Of a stretch of 64,000 nt of DNA, positions 58,304 to 64,000 are shown in pieces (the stretch's first letter is position 1; every line of letters starts with the position of its first letter). The DNA is from Vermamoeba vermiformis (Eukaryota; Tubulinea; Echinamoebida): positions 124,001-188,000 of the forward strand of contig JBEWZL010000084.1 in assembly GCA_045837725.1 (NCBI GenBank). Direction: 5' to 3'. The notes under the pieces are model-generated. The model was given only the letters and a program-made list of their open reading frames with translations, ran no database searches and was not told the DNA's origin. The position numbers and the translations under genes are program-made.

Positions 58304-60244
58304 ACTTCTGAATCAGATCGCACCAAATTTTTATTCTCGTTAACGACCCTTAACTTGGCAATATTACACGCGCAAAATTCATAATATTCGTGTGCAAATT
58401 AAGTACCAGTTTACCTTTGATTCTTCGTTGACAGATCGTGATCGACGAATCCAACGAGTCGTTACGAACCTTGTATTAATCTGTTATTATACAGAACCTT
58501 CATTGACAAACAAAAAAGACAAATGGCAAAGCCATCAGCTCTCTTGGGAGAAGCGTATTCAACCTAACGAAAACACAGTTGTAAGTGATCAGATCTACCT
58601 TTTGCGGCGCTAGCACGAGGGCAATATTATCGTATTCTAATATTCATTTCATATTTAGGGTCTTAAACGAGCAACACCGCCAGATCTTCAACGAAGAAAG
58701 CAACAAAAAGTTAAAGAAATCAAGAAAAAAGTTGAATTACAACAGAAAAAACCCAAAGCACCAGGTAAATACTAAAACAATATTATTAACACGAGGGTAT
58801 CTATTTATTCCCAAATATTAACACTTCTATCAGCCGAGCCTATCGCCTATGATACAAAGGGCAATCCATTGCAAGTACCTAGCGATCAGAACGGTCTGTT
58901 TGATATTTGGGACACCGCCGATGACAGACAAGTCGCCGTGCAAAAATTAAAACGAAAAAATCCTTCTGGCAATACCGAGTACTTGGAACCTGTCGTAAGT
59001 GCGATCTAAAAATACTCCTTCCGTTTATCATAGCGCATTCTGGTCATAATATTACCGCATGCAATGTATTATAATATATAACCATAATTATCATGTTACT
59101 CGCGAGATCTGGATAAATATTGATTACAATCTTTTTTTTCATTACAGCTCTTGCCTCCTCCTTCAAAGAAGCGTAAAATCGAAGCACCTAGCAAGCTGCC
59201 AGCTGTCGAGACTGGTCCTGGTGGTGCATCGTACAGACCTGTCTACGAAGATCATCAAGAATTGTTAGGTACGTTACTCCATCCGGGATGAAACCAACAG
59301 CAATTCAAACGATTGGATTTATTACTTATATCGTTAAGACATTACATGAATGCACTATTTGCTAAAGTTCCATTTTTTTCGCAGCTGAGGCCGTCGCTGA
59401 AGTTATTAAACAACGCGAGGAAGAAAAACGTGTGAACAACATTTTGAAGAGCAAACAAAAGGTAGGCTAGCTTTTATACTCGGTATAATATTATGTACTA
59501 ATATTGCTATGCCTTTAGTATCGTAAGAGCGAAATTTGGGTAGATGGCGAACGAGATGTTGAAGAGGAAGAAGCACAAGAAGTTGAAGAAAATGGAGAAG
59601 AATCGAAGGAACATGTTGCCCAACCATTCGTTGAACGTAAGAGCAGAGCAGAGCGAAATAAGGAGATGCGCAAGAAGGAATTGAAAAAGATCCAGATTCG
59701 CAAAGAAGAGTTGGAAAAACAACGCAAAGAGTTTGAAGAGTTGCCTAAAATTTTGGATGAAATTAAGGAACAAGAAGAATCAAGAAAGGAGCGCGAGAAG
59801 TATAAGGCTAAAATTAAGGAGAACGCTGATTTTAAGACTAAGAAATTGGGTCCTATTCCGTAAGTACCATTAGATCCGCTTTAAATTTTAGAAAGATGGC
59901 TCTTCTATCACTATCATAATACCACAACTACTTACCAGTTGTCTAATTGTTTTGACACAGATTCGTTGCGGATCCAACTCCAGTTGTTTTGACCGAAGAG
60001 TTGCCAAGCAAGCTGCGTCAAGTTCAGCCTAAAGTTGATTTATTACGCGATCGATATTTGAGCTTGCAAAAGAGAAATATTATCGAGCCTCGTATTAAGC
60101 GATTGTAAGTACACGATAACCGCGAAAAACAGATCTAAAGCTGAATGTGCGATTTTCTGAAGATCATTGTCTAATATTCCTATCTATAGCAAAAATCGTC
60201 GTTATCCCGTTCAGATTGTCGAGAAGTGGTCTGCAAACAAATAA
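57985..60244 (+). CDS. NOP53: Ribosome biogenesis protein NOP53 (GLTSCR2/PICT1)
   Basis: Starts at ATG 57985 (MNNRTTKRALTKNKKWRKID). Exon 1 ends at 58156, and the last exon ends with TAA at 60242-60244. Nop53 is a nucleolar protein that joins the pre-60S particle and recruits the exosome through Mtr4 to mature the 5.8S/ITS2 end. Matching blocks are DDQLFVIDT, DIWDT, LPAVETGPGGASYRPVYEDH (the family's 'G.SYNP...H' motif), a long Lys/Glu coiled-coil (about 59400-59860) and the C-terminal signature VDLLRDRYLSLQKRNIIEPR then KNRRYPVQIVEKW. An exosome-recruiting arch-interaction motif is not obvious by eye. It sits on the same strand as the selenoprotein gene, 276 bases upstream of it. Confidence 0.9.
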
Positions 60245-60520
60245 GCGGATGTCGAAAAAACAATAAAATTATGCGATTAAACAATTCACTATCGACACTA
60301 CTTTAGCTCGCGCGAGGTCTGTGTCATCAATTAATACTGTATTGTTCACCTTCTGATTACAGTTGGTCCAAATATGGCAATTATTATTCCGGAGTGGATC
60401 CCTCGCGCGACTTTACCTATTTGAGCGTTGTTTTCGGTTCAAATTCACAACAAAGATTTGAGCATAAACCAAACTCATCGTAAGGAGCAACACGCAGCTG
60501 GTCGGAGTTTATCAGATCAG

Positions 60521-61767
60521 ATGCAGAAAGAGGAGAAACGACCTGAAATAGGGCTGCAACGACAGCTCTCAGATCTCAGCATTTCGCTGAGTAGCACCGA
60601 TAAATCTGGAGTGAGCACAAATCGAACTGAATATGAGGAAGGTTATCAGCTGCCTGAAGAGATTGCCGAACGAGAGTTGAAGGATTTGGAAGGAAACGTT
60701 ACAACATTCGGTAAATTGGTGGAAAATAGAAAGATTGTATTTGCCCTATTGAGACACTTTGGGTGGTAAGCAATCAAGTCATTTTGACGCATAAATTTAT
60801 AATTTAATTTTTCGATCTCATCACTAAACAATTCTAATTTAATTTTAGAATGTTGTGCCACAAGTCAGCATCGGAACTGACTCAAATCAAGCCGGTATTA
60901 GACCAATTGTAAGTAACAACAAAAGTTTTTTCCATCCGTACAAAACACTCAAGCTTTTTTTAGAGGGGTGAGATTGGTCGCAATTGGTAGTGGTACGCCA
61001 GCAATGGCAAAGAACTTCGTCGATGAATTTAGATTCGGCGGTAAGTCCTCACGTAAATCACGGAGATTTATCTTAAAATTGAAATTGTCCGACAATGTGC
61101 TAACGGATTAATCCCAGGCGAGATTTACACCGATGAAAGTAGAAAAATTTACAACGATTTTCAATGTAAACGAGGATGGAGCAAAGCGTTGTTCAATATG
61201 AAAACTTTGAAATTTGTCAAATCCGCTTTTAGCGAAGGTTACGCGCAAGGCAAAACTCAAGGAGATATGACGTAAGTGCTTTTAAAATCCCTTATTATAC
61301 GTCAATAATACTTACGATGTATTAGACAACTCGGTGGCACTTTCGTTCTGGATGGGATGCGCGTGGTTTTCGAGTACTTGGAGAAGTTTGCTGGCGATCA
61401 CGTGAGCCCAGGCACATTGCTTGAGTATCTCGGCGCCACGGACGAGATGTACGCTAGCTTGAAGCTGGAAACACCAAAGGCCAAGAAGAAAATTGCCAAA
61501 CTGGACGACAAGATCAACAAGCTAAAATCGGTCATCAAATTATTGAGCACTGATAGCAATGCGAGTGTTACGGATAGTCTTACTGAAGAAGAGAATGCCC
61601 CAAGAGCCAATAACACCGAGAAAGACGGAAAGTTGTCTGCCTACAAAAAGACCAAGTTAGATCGCTACAAAAGACGACTTGATATTTACTTACAAAAGCG
61701 CGAAGAGGTCATGAAGAAGAGTCAAGCTGCTGTCCTCGGCCTTAATAACAATAATAACAACAAATAA
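60521..61767 (+). CDS. SELENOU-like: Selenoprotein U-type peroxiredoxin-like protein (PRXL2 family), Sec codon split by an intron
   Basis: PRXL2/SelU proteins have a thioredoxin fold with a redox CxxC, or UxxC in selenoprotein members. Exon 1 ends VFALLRHFG plus TG (60764-60765), followed by a canonical GTAAGC donor. Exon 2 starts at 60849 after TTTTAG with A, so the joined codon is TGA, exactly where the family has its first Cys. It continues MLCHKSASELTQIKPVLDQL, giving the motif U-M-L-C. Downstream exons keep frame and give GVRLVAIGSGTPAMAKNFVD, GGEIYTDESRKIYNDF, TQLGGTFVLDGMRVVFEYLE and GDHVSPGTLLEYLG, as in PRXL2. A Lys-rich coiled-coil and Asn run end the protein at 61767. A SECIS-like hairpin lies in the 3' region. 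The start is the first in-frame ATG (60521); an upstream exon is possible. TGA is a normal stop elsewhere in the window. Confidence 0.85.
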
Positions 61768-61911
61768 CATCCTCATGTAATATATAATAGTAGAGGAATT
61801 TGCGAGAATCGGATGTTGGGGAGTCATACCAAAAAAGGCAAGTGTTCTCACTATCATCACCCCACTACCAAATCGAGACATTTGCCGTTTTTGCGTGACT
61901 CTTAACGATGG

Positions 61912-62011
61912 CTTTGACTTCTTTTCGGTGCGTGACATCTCACGGAACAACTCTCGAATAACTTCGGCAAAGAGCTCCGTAGAGATTGATTTTTTCGAAA
62001 AGATTTCAAAG
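61912..62011 (+). promoter_or_regulatory. SECIS-like selenocysteine insertion element in the 3' untranslated region
   Basis: Helix I has two blocks: CTTTGA 61912-61917 with TCAAAG 62006-62011, and TCTTTTC 61920-61926 with GAAAAGA 61997-62003. A symmetric internal loop of 6 + 6 bases follows. The core is UGAC 61933-61936 opposite UGAU 61987-61990, which allows the tandem G.A pairs of the SECIS quartet. Helix II is ATCTCACGGA 61937-61946 with TCCGT-A-GAGAT 61976-61986, ten pairs and one bulged A. AACAA follows on the 5' side, giving AA residues about 10-12 bases after UGA as the SECIS rule requires. A small helix CTCT/AGAG (61951-61954 and 61971-61974) caps it, as in form 2 SECIS. It lies 145 bases after the stop codon. 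Confidence 0.85.
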
Positions 62012-62109
62012 CCGCGTACTGACACGATTATTTGTAATAAACTCCTAATTTCGCTTTGAATTTGAGAGTGATTTAATATGAAATTACAAAAACAACGTTC
62101 GCGAGTACC

Positions 62110-64000
62110 TTATTCACATCGAACAACTTGATACATGTTAGTCTCTCGTGAAGAGTCAGCATCGATTCCTAAATACAAATGTTATTATAAGGACGGCAAG
62201 TACTCGAATAGCACAGCTTAGCTTACCGGAAATAGCAATTACATATTCACCATCAGCGACCAAATGAGCTTCCTTAGCCTTCTTAATGGCGGCTTGAACA
62301 ATGGGCAAAACATCACCAGTCTGCATTCAATGGCACGTTAGCTCAGTTCTCAGCGTTGGTTTACAGATATTGATACTTACAGGGATGCTGTCAGTCAAGT
62401 AAGGTACGGCACCACGTGACAACAAAACTTGACGAGCGACTTGAGGGTTGGAAGTGACGCAGTAAATAGGAGTGTGAGGTCTGTACTTGGAAACAAATCG
62501 CAAAGCATCACCGTTCTCCGAGAGCACAATGATGAAAGTGGCGTCAAGATCCCACGCGGTCTTGACAGCACTGCTCGTGACTGACTCTGCAAGTGTAACG
62601 TGTTCGGGCTCTTCGTACAACATGTAGTCACGAATAGCAGCGTAGAGTTCTCTGTACTTGATCAGCTTAGTTTCAACTTCGTAGCACTGTTGACGCAGAA
62701 CTTTGATGCTCTTGACAGGGTAAGCACCTATCAATGGATATTAACCTCTGTTCTATGGCATTATATACCCTCAAATATGACTTACAGTTAGGCTGGCCAG
62801 TAGTGTTAGTCAAAATAATAGTATCAGCGCCTTCGAAAACGGCGTTAGCAATGTCAGTGCACTCGGCACGAGTGGGACGAGGGTTCTTTTCCATTGAGTT
62901 CAAAATTTGGTTAGCAACGAGGACGGGTTTGCCAGCCAAGTTGCATTTTCGAATCAAAGTTTTTTGCACGTAAGCGACCTGTGCACGGGTCAGATCGAGA
63001 TCAAAAAAGCGGAGAAGAGACACGTACCTTTTCAACAGGGATTTCGTTAGCAATTGATGAACGAGAGATCTGAACACCATCGGCAACAGCCAAAAGATTG
63101 TCAAAGTTGTCAATAGCTTCTTTGTTTTGAACCTTGGCGTAAATTTTGATACCACACTCGGCGACTCCAGGAAGAGCTCTATGAGGCAAGAGTAAGAATT
63201 TGAGTAGCATATAATAATATCATGTAATAGGTCCTTAGTAGTATTGACTTACCTAATCTCTTCAATATCAGCTGCCTTGGCGGCGTAACTGACAGTGATG
63301 AAGTCGAGACCGTGAGTGACTGCGAAATCAACGTCAAGTGTATCTTGGTAGGTCAAGAACGGGTTGTCCAAGTTAGATCTCATGCCGTGCACGGTGGCTG
63401 AATTGAAATTAAGCGTTAATAAAGCAGTCAAGACGAATTCAGACCCAGATCGATCCCGCGCCGGTTAATCAAAATCAAGAAAACTCGTTATTATAACGCT
63501 TACCAATTTTGTTTTCGCCCAAAGTAGCATCATTATCGACTGTAGTAATAATAGCTTTGTCTTTCACTTCTACAACAGTAAAGCTAATCAAACCATAATC
63601 AACGTAAATTTTCTCGCCAGGCTGAAAAATACCGTTAGTGGCTTGGAGAATAACAAAAAAATACAAATTATACGTATAATTGTAAGCAAGGAATAATGGT
63701 GCATAAATTATAAACCTGAAGATTTTTCTAAAAAATTTGGAAATTTTTTCTGGCATACCTTGACAAGCTTGGGCAAGTTCCAATATTTAATTGAGACTCC
63801 ATTTTCATCTCCTCGAATGAAGTTGACGTAAAATGTAAATCTCTGGCCAGCATTCAATCGGACAGACTTGACGCCCTCCTTAAAACCTCCAGTGCGGATT
63901 TCAGGACCTTTCAAGTCAGCTAAAATGCCGCAAATTCGGCCAGTCTCTTTGCTGACCTCTCTGATTTTTTGTACAACCTCGGCGTGGAACTAGATGCATA
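62110..64000 (-). CDS. Pyruvate-kinase-like protein lacking catalytic metal ligands (partial at 5' end)
   Basis: The gene runs off the right edge and ends with TAA at 62110-62112. The PK fold is clear: FHAEVVQKIREVSKETGRIC, LADLKGPEIRTGGF, NPFLTYQDTLDVDFAVTHGL then DFITVSYAAKAADIEEIR, KNPRPTRAECTDIANAVFEG, and the C-terminal allosteric-type domain ending DSSRETNMYQVVRCE. Key residues differ from active PKs. The lysine-containing SKIEN is AKVQN (Mg ligand Glu to Gln). The ARGDLG motif reads SRSSIA (second Mg ligand Asp to Ser). ATQMLESM reads ANQILNSM (catalytic Thr to Asn). LSGETA reads LTNTTG. The substrate-phosphate Arg region lies outside the window. The frame is open through all exons and the gene has many introns, so it appears to be a maintained pseudoenzyme. 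Confidence 0.82.

Noticed and set aside
60428-60769. A short complete gene ending at TAA just after HFGW
   Set aside because: The last codons run into a canonical GTAAGC donor. Splicing at 60765/60849 restores the PRXL2 frame through four further exons, with TGA at the family's Cys position and a SECIS-like element downstream.
61690-62025. 111-codon minus-strand frame
   Set aside because: It overlaps the end of the SelU-type gene and the SECIS-like element on the opposite strand and shows no protein similarity.
1-64000. Transposons, retroelements, Polinton-like elements or CRISPR arrays
   Set aside because: No reverse transcriptase, integrase, transposase, capsid-like frame, terminal repeat pair or spaced repeat array was found. 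The only sizeable repeat is the NOP53-derived pair.
62110-64000. Ordinary active pyruvate kinase
   Set aside because: The fold is right, but both metal ligands and the catalytic Thr are replaced, so an active-enzyme label would mislead.

Overview
The window is nuclear DNA from a free-living unicellular eukaryote. Every gene I could follow is cut by short GT-AG introns (mostly about 45-130 bases, a few near 240). Genes lie close together on both strands, and host proteins carry asparagine runs. The gene set is eukaryotic: condensin, eIF4G, a PIAS-type SUMO ligase, a MAN1/Src1 inner nuclear membrane protein, STE24, NOP53 and Mak5/DDX24. Asn-rich linkers, small introns and a selenoprotein fit an amoebozoan of protosteloid type, but that placement is inference. 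TAA, TAG and TGA all serve as stops (for example TGA at 13181-13183), so the code is standard.

Layout. 0-8 kb: 3' end of a 2-oxoglutarate/malate carrier (+), a tiny ORF (-), a Mak5/DDX24 helicase (-) and a drug/metabolite-type transporter (+). 8.8-21 kb: a JMJD4 hydroxylase (-), a UBA/CUE protein with SUMO-interacting motifs (+), condensin subunit 3 with a long low-complexity tail (-) and a two-domain glycosyltransferase (-). 21-31.5 kb: a MAN1/Src1-type protein (+), then an accessory-looking pair, an F-box/SNF2-like ATPase (+) and a Crinkler-type SAM/P-loop NTPase/nuclease-like gene (-), followed by about 1 kb with orphan coding scraps. 31.5-38 kb: a VWA/beta-propeller protein with a basic N-terminus (+) and two tandem paralogues of unknown function with strongly conserved promoters (-). 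37.8-54.3 kb: PIAS/SIZ SUMO ligase (-), eIF4G (-), STE24 (+), an unknown membrane protein (+), an F-box/LRR protein (+) and a NEK-like kinase with a Gln/Pro/Asn-rich tail (-). 54.3-58.3 kb: a direct repeat of roughly 630-650 bases, made from the NOP53 promoter and 5' region, brackets an island with two secreted-protein genes. 58-64 kb: NOP53 (+), a selenoprotein U-type peroxiredoxin-like gene (+) and a pyruvate-kinase-like gene that lacks its metal ligands (-).

The best find is at 60.5-62.0 kb. A PRXL2/SelU-family gene has an in-frame TGA exactly at the first position of the family's CxxC motif (giving UxxC). The TGA is split by a canonical intron. About 165 bases after the stop codon lies a complete SECIS-like hairpin: two helix I blocks, a UGA/GA non-Watson-Crick core, a 10-bp helix II, AA residues and a small apical helix. 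A normal gene finder would stop at the first exon and mis-annotate this gene.

Functional links: Mak5 and NOP53 both act in 60S ribosome assembly. eIF4G and JMJD4 (known in animals as an eRF1 hydroxylase) act at translation initiation and termination. The SUMO ligase and the SIM-bearing UBA/CUE protein could belong to one pathway, which is inference. No LTR element, LINE, DNA transposon, CRISPR array or convincing tRNA was seen.
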